Assembly (NCBI RefSeq): GCF_003751225.1
Contig: NZ_RJKE01000001.1
Coordinates: forward strand, 3,472,001 to 3,536,000
Direction: 5' to 3'
Length of the DNA: 64,000 bases
Source of the DNA: Actinocorallia herbida
Lineage (GTDB): Bacteria; Actinomycetota; Actinomycetes; Streptosporangiales; Streptosporangiaceae
Of the stretch, positions 8,794 through 18,621 are shown piece after piece. Position 1 is the stretch's first letter; the number at the start of each line of letters is the position of its first letter. The notes under the pieces are model-generated. The model was given only the letters and a program-made list of their open reading frames with translations. It did not search any database and was not told where the DNA came from. Position numbers and translations under genes: made by a program.

Positions 8794-9254
8794 GGAGGCG
8801 TCAATTCGGCGCGGACGGCCTCGGCGATCGCGTCGGCCTGCTCCTCGGTGGTGCCGTGGTGCAGCGCGAGCGTGCGGCAGAGCTCGGAAAGGCCCTGCAC
8901 GTCCACTCGGCCGAGGTCGTCTTCGGGGTCCGCCGGGACCGCGCGCCGCAGCAGCCACCATCGGCGGATCCTGGCGAAGACCGAGGTGAGGCCCCGGTTG
9001 ATCCCGTCCTTCACCTGGTCCTGGGCGACCCCGACGAGGATCGCCAGGATGATCGGGGTGAGGACCTCGACGACCTCGGGCGTGCCGAATCCGGTGGGGG
9101 TGCGCCGCCGGCGCGGAACGAGCCGCACCTTCTCGCGGGAGAAGAACTCGTCGGCCCGCAGGTCGAAGAGATGGCTCTCCCGCGGCGCCGCCCGCGCGAC
9201 GACGCGTCCCGCGACCTGGCGCAAGCGCATGTCCCTGTCCGCGGCCTCGGCCAT
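8790..9254 (-). CDS. Small partner protein of the M48 protease, unknown function
   Basis: 154 residues. GGAGGG precedes ATG 9254. There is one hydrophobic stretch near residues 63-80 (VVEVLTPIILAILVGVAQ) between basic regions (RLVPRRRR and RRWWLLRR). The C-terminus is an acidic-amphipathic helix region. Its last bases overlap the start of the M48 gene, which implies a stoichiometric partnership, for example a membrane adaptor or an inhibitor. I do not recognise the family. Confidence 0.7.
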   Translation of the reverse strand: MAEAADRDMRLRQVAGRVVARAAPRESHLFDLRADEFFSREKVRLVPRRRRTPTGFGTPEVVEVLTPIILAILVGVAQDQVKDGINRGLTSVFARIRRWWLLRRAVPADPEDDLGRVDVQGLSELCRTLALHHGTTEEQADAIAEAVRAELTPP

Positions 9255-9471
9255 GATCGCCCTCCAGGAGTGATCGGGTTCTTTCCCGGTCCCATCGCCG
9301 GAATCCGCGCCCCTGTTTCACGGCGAATTTCCGGCACGGGCTCGGAATCTGCGAATCGGACTGACCGGAGAGTCTTCTCCATACAGCTCGGGTGATTTCC
9401 CTCAGATGGGGGTGCGCGGAGGGTCGGGGTGGTGCGGATAATCGGGTCCGCGACTGCCCAGGGGGTTCGGG

Positions 9472-10302
9472 ATGAGGGGAAGAACATTCTGCGCGCTCCT
9501 TCTGTGTCTCGCCTTGGCGATCGGCGGATGCGGCGGAGTGGAGAACACCGCGTCGACCGGTGCGGCACCCGACGTCTCGGAGACGTCCGTGCCGCTCTCC
9601 TCCGCCCTTCCGACGAGTGAGCCGAGCGAGCCGGCGGAGGAGACCGAGGACACCGGAATCGGAGGCGCCGACGGCGAGGACGTCGACCCGGTCGAGGAGG
9701 ACACCGCACCGGTGGACGTCCCGGCCGACGACGAGGACGTCCCCGCCGAGACCCCTTCTGAGGATTTCGAGACCGATGTGGAAGGGGCGATCGACGCCGC
9801 CACGGCGTACTGGGACTACTATTTCCCGACCATCGGATTCACCTTCGAGGAACCTCCGATCTCGCCTTACGGGCCGGGCGACCCGGCGTACTGCGACGGC
9901 ACGGAAATGGCGCTCAACAACGCCTTTCACTGCCCGTCGGAAGAGGCGATCTTCTACGACGAGAACTGGATGTCAGAGCAGTACGACGCGATCGGCGACG
10001 CGTTCGTCTACATGGTGATCGCGCATGAGGTCGGCCACAACGTGCAGTACCAGCTCGACCTTCCCTATCCCTCGAGCATCGCCTACGAACTGCAGGCGGA
10101 CTGCCTGGCCGGCGCCGTTCTCGGCAACCCCGACTTCGTGCTCATCGAAGAGGGCGATCTGGAGGAGCTCATGGAAGGGCTCGCCGCGGTGGCCGACGCG
10201 CCGGGGACGCCCTGGTACGCCTCCGACGCCCACGGCACGGCCGACCAGCGGAGCACCGCCTTCTTCAGCGGAGTCGAGGACGCCTCGACCTGTCTGTCCT
10301 GA
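9472..10302 (+). CDS. Lipoprotein neutral zinc metallopeptidase (YpfJ/Zn_peptidase-like)
   Basis: 276 residues. A lipoprotein signal peptide ends at LAIGGC (Cys 23). An acidic, Ser/Thr/Glu-rich linker of about 75 residues follows, typical of a wall-spanning spacer. The catalytic domain carries HEVGHNVQ with two zinc ligands and the catalytic Glu, and ELQADC with the likely third ligand, the pattern of the putative neutral zinc metallopeptidases (Pfam Zn_peptidase). AGGGGG precedes the ATG. The acidic linker suggests it stands off the membrane in the cell wall. Substrate unknown. It is divergent from the M48 pair, making this a local cluster of two unrelated zinc proteases. Confidence 0.85.
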   Translation: MRGRTFCALLLCLALAIGGCGGVENTASTGAAPDVSETSVPLSSALPTSEPSEPAEETEDTGIGGADGEDVDPVEEDTAPVDVPADDEDVPAETPSEDFETDVEGAIDAATAYWDYYFPTIGFTFEEPPISPYGPGDPAYCDGTEMALNNAFHCPSEEAIFYDENWMSEQYDAIGDAFVYMVIAHEVGHNVQYQLDLPYPSSIAYELQADCLAGAVLGNPDFVLIEEGDLEELMEGLAAVADAPGTPWYASDAHGTADQRSTAFFSGVEDASTCLS

Positions 10303-10320
10303 CGACCTGACGACCTGGCG

Positions 10321-10359
10321 GGCCGCCTTCCCGCCCCGTGACGGGGCGGGAAGGCGGCC
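10321..10359. terminator. Bidirectional hairpin terminator
   Basis: A perfect 18-bp stem (arms 10321-10338 and 10342-10359, starting GGCCGCCTTCCCGCC) closes a three-base loop between the convergent zinc peptidase and nadE genes. No U-tract is present, as is common in high-GC actinomycetes. Confidence 0.8.
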
Positions 10360-10365
10360 GGCGGT

Positions 10366-12411
<2,046 letters not shown>

Positions 12412-12513
12412 GGGACCACCGTATCCAGCCCGGACTCCCCGCCTCCGCCCGGCCGGACGGGCGGCCCTGCCGCAGCCCGCGGGTGAAGGGTTTTTTAGGA
12501 TCTTTCCAGAAAG

Positions 12514-12541
12514 TGTCACGAACCGGGGGCCCGGCCTTGTC
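12514..12541 (+). promoter_or_regulatory. Putative ECF41-type promoter of the first sigma gene
   Basis: TGTCACG (12514-12520) and TGTC (12538-12541) are 17 bases apart, followed by TCAG. It resembles the TGTCACA/CGTC signal known for ECF41 sigma factors and the site found in front of the second ECF41 gene at 16059. It implies autoregulation, with a leader of about 75 bases. Confidence 0.55.
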
Positions 12542-12625
12542 TCAGTCAGGCACCGGCCCGGACGGCGGACGACCCACCCGTCGCCGAGCCGGGCGGCAAC
12601 GCAGGGAACAGACGAGACGAGGGCG

Positions 12626-13531
12626 ATGAAGATGGCGGACGTGGGACCGAACGGCGGACCGGATGACCTCGAGTACGCCGCGGAGGTCTTCGGGGAGGTG
12701 CGGCCGCGGCTGTTCGGGATCGCCTACCGGATGCTGGGCAGTGCCGCCGAGGCCGAGGACCTGGTCCAGGACGTGTGGGTGCGCTGGCAGACCTGCGACC
12801 GCGCCGTGGTGGAGAACCCCGAGGCCTTCCTGACGACCGTGGCGACCCGGCTGTCGATCAATGTCGTCCAGTCGGCGCGGGTGCGCCGCGAGACCTATGT
12901 GGGCCCGTGGCTGCCGGAGCCCGTCGACACCAGCGCGGATCCGCATCTGGGCGCAGAGCGGGGCGAGGCGCTGGAGTTCGCGGTCCTGATCCTGCTGGAG
13001 CGGCTTTCGCCCAAGGAACGGGCGGCCTACGTGCTGCGGGAGGCCTTCGACTACCCGTACGGGCAGATCGCCCAGATCATCCAGCTCACCGAGCCGGCGG
13101 TGCGCCAGCTCGTCAGCCGGGCGCGCAAGCACGTGGTCGACGGCCGCCGCACCGAGGCGTCCTCGGCCGAGCAGCGCAGGCTGCTCACCGCGTTCGTCGC
13201 CGCCGCCCGGGCGGGGGACCTGGAGGCGCTGGAGAAGATCCTCGCCGCCGACGTGATCAGTTACTCCGACGGCGGAGGCATCGTCCGCGCCTCGCGGATC
13301 CCCGTGGTGGGCGCGCTGCGCGTGGCCAGGTACCACCGGGCGTTCGCGAGCCGCTTCTGGGACGGGGTCGAGGTCGAGTTCGCCGAGGTCAACGGCAGGA
13401 CGTCCGCGCTGCTGTCGTCCGGCGGACACATGTTCGCGGTCCTCACCGTCACCGCCTCCGACCGGGGCATCGACCAGGTGCTGTGGATGATGAACCCGTC
13501 CAAGATCACCGCCGCGCAGCCCGCGTCCTGA
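12626..13531 (+). CDS. ECF41-family (SigJ-like) RNA polymerase sigma factor with SnoaL-like C-terminal domain
   Basis: 301 residues. Sigma region 2 spans residues ~20-88 (RPRLFGIAYRMLGSAAEAED) and region 4 ~120-175 (LSPKERAAYVLREAFDYPY). Between them is the ECF41 signature WLPEP at residues 95-99. A C-terminal SnoaL/NTF2-like domain (~185-300) replaces an anti-sigma factor in this family and regulates activity directly. The family's usual C-terminal NPDKL motif is present as NPSKI. Starts at ATG 12626 or 12632. A TGTCACG/TGTC element lies upstream. No dedicated oxidoreductase or epimerase partner is adjacent; nadE diverges. Confidence 0.85.
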   Translation: MKMADVGPNGGPDDLEYAAEVFGEVRPRLFGIAYRMLGSAAEAEDLVQDVWVRWQTCDRAVVENPEAFLTTVATRLSINVVQSARVRRETYVGPWLPEPVDTSADPHLGAERGEALEFAVLILLERLSPKERAAYVLREAFDYPYGQIAQIIQLTEPAVRQLVSRARKHVVDGRRTEASSAEQRRLLTAFVAAARAGDLEALEKILAADVISYSDGGGIVRASRIPVVGALRVARYHRAFASRFWDGVEVEFAEVNGRTSALLSSGGHMFAVLTVTASDRGIDQVLWMMNPSKITAAQPAS

Positions 13532-13536
13532 CCCCG

Positions 13537-13574
13537 CCCGGCCCGGCCTCCCCGACCTGTGAGGCCGGGCCGGG
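13537..13574 (+). terminator. Hairpin terminator after the first ECF41 gene
   Basis: A perfect 14-bp stem, CCCGGCCCGGCCTC (13537-13550) with its complement at 13561-13574, encloses a 10-base loop three bases after the stop region. Confidence 0.75.
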
Positions 13575-13678
13575 GAGGGGTGACCCACGCGTACTGGACC
13601 CCAAACCAGGACATATCGGCCAGATCTGGACGGGGTCGTTTCGGAGAGTTCCATGGCGATCACGGGAAGTCTTCGTCT

Positions 13679-14071
13679 ATGGCACATCAGATCATGATCT
13701 CGTTCGAGAGCGGAGAGAGGCAGTCGCTGTTCCTTGCGGACTGGGCCGACGGCCCGCTGCTCGACTTCGCCACCGACCTGGAGAAGAGCGACCACGTCTA
13801 CGGCGTCACGATCCTGCCGGGACCGACCCCGCCCGTCATGCCCGTGGCCCCCTACCAGGGCGACCTCGCGGCGCTGGACCACGGCGTCCCCGTCCGCGAG
13901 GCGGTCGGCCGGATCCTCGCGGGGGTGGTCGGCGTCCTGCTGTCCCTCCTCGGCCTTCTCTTCATGTTCGGTCCCGACGTCGCCGACCCCGAATTCCGCC
14001 TGCACGGCCTGGCACTGCTCGTCCCCGGCCTGCTCCTCCTGTCCACCGCGATCCCCTTCCGCCGGCGCTGA
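13679..14071 (+). CDS. Small protein with two C-terminal membrane helices, unknown function
   Basis: 130 residues from ATG 13679, with GGGAAG ten bases upstream. The first ~75 residues are soluble (ISFESGERQSLFLADWADGP). Two hydrophobic helices follow: AVGRILAGVVGVLLSLLGLL and LHGLALLVPGLLLLSTAIPF. The family is not recognised. A further in-frame start upstream is possible but has no ribosome-binding site. Confidence 0.55.
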   Translation: MAHQIMISFESGERQSLFLADWADGPLLDFATDLEKSDHVYGVTILPGPTPPVMPVAPYQGDLAALDHGVPVREAVGRILAGVVGVLLSLLGLLFMFGPDVADPEFRLHGLALLVPGLLLLSTAIPFRRR

Positions 14072-14072
14072 C

Positions 14073-14128
14073 CCGGCCGTGTCCTGCCGTCCGCGCTCCC
14101 GTCGAGCGGGCCGGCAGGACACGGCCGG
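14073..14128. terminator. Bidirectional long-stem terminator
   Basis: A perfect 17-bp stem (14073-14089 with 14112-14128; left arm CCGGCCGTGTCCTGCCG) carries a 22-base loop that itself contains a 5-bp hairpin. It lies between two convergent genes. Confidence 0.75.
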
Positions 14129-14171
14129 ATCGGCCTCCCAGGTCAGGTGAGGCGGCCGTCATGCGAGAGGC

Positions 14172-15116
14172 TCAGGGGGCGGGAAGGACGAGGACGTCGA
14201 CGGAGCGCAGGTCGCGGTGGGCGGAGTGGAGGTCGATGAGGTCGGCGTGGGCGTCGCGGCCCAGGGATCGATAGGCGGCGGTCAGCAGAGCCCGGGACTC
14301 GGCTCGATAGGCGTCGTGGTCGAGCCAGTGGAGTTCGGAGCCGACGGCGAGGGCCAGAGCGGGGGCGCCGGAGGCCAGTTCGCGTTCGGCGCGGGCGATC
14401 CACTCCGCGGCCTCGGGGGCGCCGGTCTGGAAGCCCTTCAGGCGGGCGGCCGATTCGGCGAGGAGCGGGTCCCCGCTGTCCGGGGGGAGGGCGGGGAAGA
14501 CGGAGACCGCACTGAACGAGCGGAGTGCGGACGCCCGGCGAGGTGCGCCATCGGCTTGCAGGGCGTCCCGCTCGGCGGGGGCGAACCAGTCGAGGGCGGC
14601 GAGGAGCGGACGGACCAGGGGCGCGTCCTCGCTGTCGGCGCCGTAGTCCAGCGAGGCCCGGTGGACGAGGTCGCGCAGCTCGGCCAGGAGGGTCGGGCGG
14701 CCGTCGGACCAGGTCTCAGCCGAGTCGCGGGCGTGGTTGTGCACGACGAACGAGGGGAGTTCGGCCGGGTCGTCGTACCAGAGGCCGTAGTGCAGGCCGT
14801 CGGAGTGCCCGGCGAGCACCGTCACGAACTCGGCGGGATCCTGCCGGAACCTGCCGTGGAGGCGCTCGTCCAGCCCGTCGCGGCCGACCAGCCGGGGGCC
14901 GCGGTCGCCGAAGTAGTCGGTGACGCCTATCAGGCTCAGGCCCAGCGCGTCGAGCGCCGCCCGCTCGGCGTCGTCGGCACTTCGCCAGAAGGCCCAGAAC
15001 ACGCCGAGATGGCGGGGGACCCGCAGCCCGTACACCCGCCCGACCCTCTCGGCGACGGCCGGGAAGCGCTCCCAGGCCGTCGCGAGCGCCGCCTGCCTTC
15101 GCCTGTCATCGCTCAT
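14172..15116 (-). CDS. HPF1/DUF2228-like protein (ADP-ribosylation-associated family)
   Basis: 314 residues. The order of motifs resembles the DUF2228 fold of eukaryotic histone PARylation factor 1. An N-terminal YGLRVPRHLGVFWAFWRS segment comes first. A central FVTVLAGHSDGLHYGLWYDD stretch is followed by LPSFVVHN. A C-terminal helical part has a VGSELHWLDHDAY block and AYRSLGRDAHADLIDLHSAHR. In human HPF1 a catalytic Glu completes the PARP active site and directs ADP-ribose to serine; whether the Glu in RAERELASG corresponds is uncertain. The alignment is from memory and needs a profile search. It is single-copy, on the same strand as the SDR upstream but separated from it by a hairpin, so probably transcribed alone. 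Confidence 0.6.
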   Translation of the reverse strand: MSDDRRRQAALATAWERFPAVAERVGRVYGLRVPRHLGVFWAFWRSADDAERAALDALGLSLIGVTDYFGDRGPRLVGRDGLDERLHGRFRQDPAEFVTVLAGHSDGLHYGLWYDDPAELPSFVVHNHARDSAETWSDGRPTLLAELRDLVHRASLDYGADSEDAPLVRPLLAALDWFAPAERDALQADGAPRRASALRSFSAVSVFPALPPDSGDPLLAESAARLKGFQTGAPEAAEWIARAERELASGAPALALAVGSELHWLDHDAYRAESRALLTAAYRSLGRDAHADLIDLHSAHRDLRSVDVLVLPAP

Positions 15117-15163
15117 CGCGGCAGGCTACTCGCCGGACTCCGGGTATGCGGTGCCTCGGCGGA

Positions 15164-15193
15164 GGCCGCCGGCGCCTCGCGGCACCGGCGGCC
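15164..15193 (-). terminator. Hairpin terminator after SDR
   Basis: A 9-bp perfect stem, GGCCGCCGG (15164-15172) with CCGGCGGCC (15185-15193), around a 12-base loop, just downstream of the SDR stop codon. Confidence 0.55.
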
Positions 15194-15204
15194 CCGGCAG
15201 GGGT

Positions 15205-15972
15205 TCACCAGGGGAGGGGACCGTCCTGGCCGGTGAAGGAGGCGGTCGGGCCGTCCGGTCCCAGGGTGGCGAGACGGACGATGATCGCGGCGCCCTGCGC
15301 CGGGGTGAGGAAGCCGGTGTGGTCGTTGATCTCGGTGTCGACGAAGCCGGGGTCGGCCGCGTTGACCAGGACGCCGTCCTTGCGCAGTTCGTTGGCGTAC
15401 TGGATGGTCAGGGCGTTCACCGCGGTCTTGGAGGGGGAATAGGCCGCGGAGGCGGGAAGGGCGGAGAGCGGGCCGTCCGGGATGGCGTTGACGGCCAAGG
15501 AGCCCGCCGTGCTGCTGACGTTCACGACGCGCGGGGAGGGGGAGCGACGCAGCAGCGGGAGCAGCGCGTTGGTCACCGCGATGACGGCGAACACGTTGAC
15601 CTCGAACACCGCACGGACCATGTCCAGGTCGACGGTGCTCGGCACCTGGTCGAGGGCGTGCTGCGGCATGACGCGGCCGGATCCGGTGACGCCCGCGTTG
15701 TTCACCAGCACGTCGAGGCGGCCGAAGCGCTCCTCGACCTGCCGTGCGGCCTCCGCGACGGACGCCGGGTCGGTGACGTCCAGGGCGATCGCGTGCGCGT
15801 CGCCGCCCGCGGCCCGGATCGCCGCGGCGGCCTCCTCGCCGCGCCGCACGTCCCTCGCCCCGAGCAGGACGGTCATGCCGAGCGCGGCGAGCCCCTCGGC
15901 CGCGGCCCGTCCGATGCCCCGGTTCGCCCCGGTGACAAGGGCCACCGTCCCGTCGATGATGTTCTGGTTCAT
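15205..15972 (-). CDS. Short-chain dehydrogenase/reductase, likely ECF41 target
   Basis: 255 residues. Classical SDR motifs are complete: TGANRGIG, a basic residue in LLGARDV suggesting NADP, NNAG, a catalytic Ser in NVSST, YSPSK and DPGFVDTEI. ATG 15972 follows GGAG. The gene is divergent from the second ECF41 sigma factor, and each gene has its own TGTCACA/CGTC element. ECF41 sigma genes are known to sit beside a single carboxymuconolactone decarboxylase, oxidoreductase or epimerase gene that they transcribe, so this is the expected target. Substrate unknown; a carbonyl reductase of a toxic or stress-derived compound is plausible. Confidence 0.9.
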   Translation of the reverse strand: MNQNIIDGTVALVTGANRGIGRAAAEGLAALGMTVLLGARDVRRGEEAAAAIRAAGGDAHAIALDVTDPASVAEAARQVEERFGRLDVLVNNAGVTGSGRVMPQHALDQVPSTVDLDMVRAVFEVNVFAVIAVTNALLPLLRRSPSPRVVNVSSTAGSLAVNAIPDGPLSALPASAAYSPSKTAVNALTIQYANELRKDGVLVNAADPGFVDTEINDHTGFLTPAQGAAIIVRLATLGPDGPTASFTGQDGPLPW

Positions 15973-16009
15973 GCCTGATCTCCGATGCTGAGGAATCCGT
16001 CCCCCCGAT

Positions 16010-16037
16010 GACGAGACGGGCGGTCCCTCCTGTGACA
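16010..16037 (-). promoter_or_regulatory. ECF41-type promoter driving the SDR gene
   Basis: Read on the minus strand: TGTCACA (16037-16031), 12 bases, then CGTCTCGTC (16018-16010). The second CGTC is 17 bases from the -35 element. It matches the published ECF41 promoter signature and mirrors the element facing the sigma gene. Confidence 0.7.
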
Positions 16038-16058
16038 CGAGGATCCGTCGGGTGGCGA

Positions 16059-16085
16059 TGTCACATCCGGCCCGGCCGTCTCGTC
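16059..16085 (+). promoter_or_regulatory. ECF41-type promoter driving the second sigma gene
   Basis: TGTCACA (16059-16065), then 11 bases, then CGTCTCGTC (16077-16085). The distal CGTC is 16 bases from the -35 element. The GTG start at 16125 is about 33 bases from the expected transcription start. Confidence 0.7.
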
Positions 16086-16124
16086 TCAGGTGGGACCGGC
16101 GGAACTGGAAGGCGAGGGGGCCCT

Positions 16125-17078
16125 GTGGACGACCAAGGCGGACGGGCGGGGATCGGCGTGACCCGGGACGAGGAGTTCGAGGAGCTCAGGCCGCTGCTGT
16201 TCTCGATCGCCTACCGGATCCTGAGCAGCGTCAGCGAGGCCGAGGACGCCGTCCAGGAGACCTGGCTGCGCTACGCGGATTCGGCGACCCGGCCCGTGTC
16301 GCCCAGGGCGTTCCTGTCGGCGGTGGTCACCCGGATCTCGATCGACGTGCTGCGCTCGGCCCGCGTCCGGCGCGAGGAGTACCCCGGGACCTGGCTGCCG
16401 GAGCCGCTGCTCACCGACCCCTATGCCGATCCGGCGCGTTCGGCCGAACTCGCCGACTCGGTGTCGACGGCGGCCCTCCTGCTGCTGGAGCGGCTCAGCC
16501 CGTTGGAGCGCGCGGTCTTCGTGCTGCGCGAGGTGTTCGGGTTCGGCTTCCCGGAGATCGCGTCGGCGGTGGGCAGGTCGGAGGCGGCGTGCCGTCAGCT
16601 CGGGGTGCGGGCCCGCCGCCACATGGACGCGGGCCGTGCCCGTTTCGCGGCGGACCTCCGGGAACGCGAGGAACTCGCCGCCCGGTTCTTCGACGCGCTG
16701 CACGAGGGCGACGTCGCCGGGCTGCGGGAACTGCTGGCCGCCGACGTCCAGATGGTCGGTGACAGCGGCGGCAAGGCCCCGCAGTGGGGCGCGGGCGTCT
16801 TCGGCGCCGAGAACGTGTCCCGCGTCCTGGCCGGGCTCATCGCGCCGTTCGTCGGGATCGGCGGCTCGGTGCGGCCGCAGCGGGTCAACGGCCAGCCGGG
16901 CGCGGTCCTCCGCGACCGTGACGGCAGGGTCGTCAACACCTGGACCCTCGACATCCTCGACGGCCGCGTCCAGGCCATCCGCGCCGTCCTCAACCCCGAC
17001 AAACTCGGCCATCTCGGCCCCGTGGCCGATGCCTGGGCCGTTCTCCGCGAGACGAACCAGGCGCGCCGCCCTACCTGA
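16125..17078 (+). CDS. ECF41-family RNA polymerase sigma factor with SnoaL-like C-terminal domain
   Basis: 317 residues from GTG 16125, preceded by GAGGGG. Region 2 (RPLLFSIAYRILSSVSEAED) and region 4 (LSPLERAVFVLREVFGFGF, SEAACRQLGVRARRH) flank the ECF41 signature WLPEP at residues 90-94. The C-terminal NTF2-like domain carries DGRVVNTWTLDILDGRVQ and ends in the canonical NPDKL motif, which in this family is needed for control of activity. It is divergent from an SDR gene with matching promoters on both sides, a textbook ECF41 arrangement. The inducing signal is unknown. Confidence 0.92.
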   Translation: MDDQGGRAGIGVTRDEEFEELRPLLFSIAYRILSSVSEAEDAVQETWLRYADSATRPVSPRAFLSAVVTRISIDVLRSARVRREEYPGTWLPEPLLTDPYADPARSAELADSVSTAALLLLERLSPLERAVFVLREVFGFGFPEIASAVGRSEAACRQLGVRARRHMDAGRARFAADLREREELAARFFDALHEGDVAGLRELLAADVQMVGDSGGKAPQWGAGVFGAENVSRVLAGLIAPFVGIGGSVRPQRVNGQPGAVLRDRDGRVVNTWTLDILDGRVQAIRAVLNPDKLGHLGPVADAWAVLRETNQARRPT

Positions 17079-17256
17079 CCCGAGCTCCCGGATGATCTCC
17101 GCGAGTTCCGTGGTGGCGGCTGTGGGCGGGCATTTATCCCGGGCTGGGGACGGGCCGTAAAAGGCCCGGCGTTCTCTCTTGCCGAAAAGGCTCGTACAGG
17201 ACGAGGGCGAGCGGGTACCTTTTGCCGGGAAGGTGGACGCATTCCGGGAGCCGCTG

Positions 17257-18060
17257 GTGTCGCGACGTGTGCCTTGGCAGATCATCGGCGGGGTTCTCGC
17301 CATTCTCGCGCTGGTGGCCGCCGCGGCCCTTTACGGGGTCTTCCGGAGCGCCGATCAGGTCCGGCTCGCCCTCGCGTCCGACACGGGTGTGGTGGTCATC
17401 GAACTGCCCGGTGAGAATTCCGGAGACTGCGACGGCGGTGCGTGCCGGTCGGTCCTTTCCCTGGACCGGAGCGACACCGCGAAGAAGGTGCGCGCGGACG
17501 TGCGCGATCCACTGCCCGAGGGCGTCACCCTCGTCTACTGGGGGTGCGGGGAAGGTCCGGGGTCGCCCACCTGCACGATCACGCCGGACCGGGACTCCTC
17601 GGTCTGCGTCACCACGACCGCGCCCGCGGACCTCGGCCGGGCGCCCTGCGGGCCGGTGCCGCGGCGACCCCCGGAAGCGGCGCCCACCGGGAAACTGAAG
17701 ATCGCGCTCCGCACCCGCTGGAATGCCCGGGTCTCGGGCGGCACCCTCGACGACCAATCGGTCGTGTGCGCCAATGCCGGGGCGGAGGAGAAGTTCTGCG
17801 AGATTCCGATCACCGAGGGCCGGATCTACTATCTGCGCGCCGCGGTGGACGATCCCAAGGACGACCCTTATGGGAATCGCGGGCTGCCCTTCATGTCGAT
17901 GAGTTTCCAGGGCTGTGACAGCGGGGCCGGGCATAATGTTGGGATTGTCTGTGTGGTCTACGGGGAGGCGACGGAGAAGTCCATCTGCGCGGTCACCAGC
18001 GACACCTTCGAGACCGGCCTCCTCGACAAGTGCGGCGAGACCGTCAAGGAGCCCGCATGA
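17257..18060 (+). CDS. Membrane-anchored Cys-rich extracytoplasmic protein (InlB B-repeat-like)
   Basis: 267 residues from GTG 17257, chosen because CGGGAG lies six bases upstream and it places the hydrophobic anchor (VPWQIIGGVLAILALVAAAA) near the N-terminus; GTG 17233 and TTG 17179 are alternatives. The rest is outside the membrane and rich in paired cysteines. Two segments look like divergent InlB B-repeats: YWGCGEGPGSPTCTITPDRD followed by SSVCV, and a second around FQGCDSGAGHNVGIVCVV. Such repeats are found in secreted surface proteins. Its stop overlaps the start of a lipoprotein gene with a related domain (ATGA), and a STAND NTPase follows, so the three form one operon. Confidence 0.65.
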   Translation: MSRRVPWQIIGGVLAILALVAAAALYGVFRSADQVRLALASDTGVVVIELPGENSGDCDGGACRSVLSLDRSDTAKKVRADVRDPLPEGVTLVYWGCGEGPGSPTCTITPDRDSSVCVTTTAPADLGRAPCGPVPRRPPEAAPTGKLKIALRTRWNARVSGGTLDDQSVVCANAGAEEKFCEIPITEGRIYYLRAAVDDPKDDPYGNRGLPFMSMSFQGCDSGAGHNVGIVCVVYGEATEKSICAVTSDTFETGLLDKCGETVKEPA

Positions 18061-18617
18061 GGACCTGTGCCGTCCTCGCCGCGCTCCTGCTGACGGCGGC
18101 CTGCGGCACCTCGGACGGCGGCGACGTCCGCCTCGTCGTCTCGGCGAACCCCGGCGCCGCGGCCGGCGCCGCCGAGGTCCCGCTCACCGTCATCCTCTCG
18201 ACGGCGTGGAGCGGCGGCATCGGGTCCGACATTCCGGGGCAGAAGTTCTGCCGAGACCTCCGCGAACGCGGCGGGAAGCCCGTCGAAGGCCAGGTCTCAT
18301 GCCGCTTCACCGCCCCTCGCGGCACGGTCGTCAACCTGACGGCCACCGTACGGGACCGGCATCCGAGCCTTGTCGTCGACGGCTCCAACGAGCGGCTGAC
18401 CCTGTGCGAGAACGGCTCCTTCTCGGCGGCGACCCGCACCGCGACGTGCACGATCACCCTCACCACCGGAACCGTGCTGTGCCTGGAGGACGGCATGGGC
18501 GAGCCCATCGCGTCGGGCTGGGTGCGCGGCGGCCACGCCCGGCTGCCCGCCACGGCCCCGCCGGGCTTCGTGTTCGGCCCCTACACCGCGCCCAGCCTCG
18601 AAGGCCTCCTCGGCTGA
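18057..18617 (+). CDS. Cys-rich lipoprotein, partner of upstream protein
   Basis: 186 residues. The signal peptide ends with the lipobox LLTAAC (Cys 16). The mature part has cysteines and a CRFTAPRGTVVNLTATV...TATCTITLTTGTVLC pattern typical of divergent InlB B-repeats, related to the repeats of the preceding protein. It starts within the stop codon of that gene and ends four bases before the STAND gene. Both exported proteins may interact with each other or with the outer part of the STAND protein (inference). No enzymatic motif seen. Confidence 0.7.
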   Translation: MRTCAVLAALLLTAACGTSDGGDVRLVVSANPGAAAGAAEVPLTVILSTAWSGGIGSDIPGQKFCRDLRERGGKPVEGQVSCRFTAPRGTVVNLTATVRDRHPSLVVDGSNERLTLCENGSFSAATRTATCTITLTTGTVLCLEDGMGEPIASGWVRGGHARLPATAPPGFVFGPYTAPSLEGLLG

Positions 18618-18621
18618 CCCC

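Noticed and set aside
8794-9930. Upstream extension of the M48 protease frame by about 380 codons
   Set aside because: It would run through the 154-residue gene and the promoter region of the zinc peptidase. The GTGA overlap at 8790-8793 gives the natural start.
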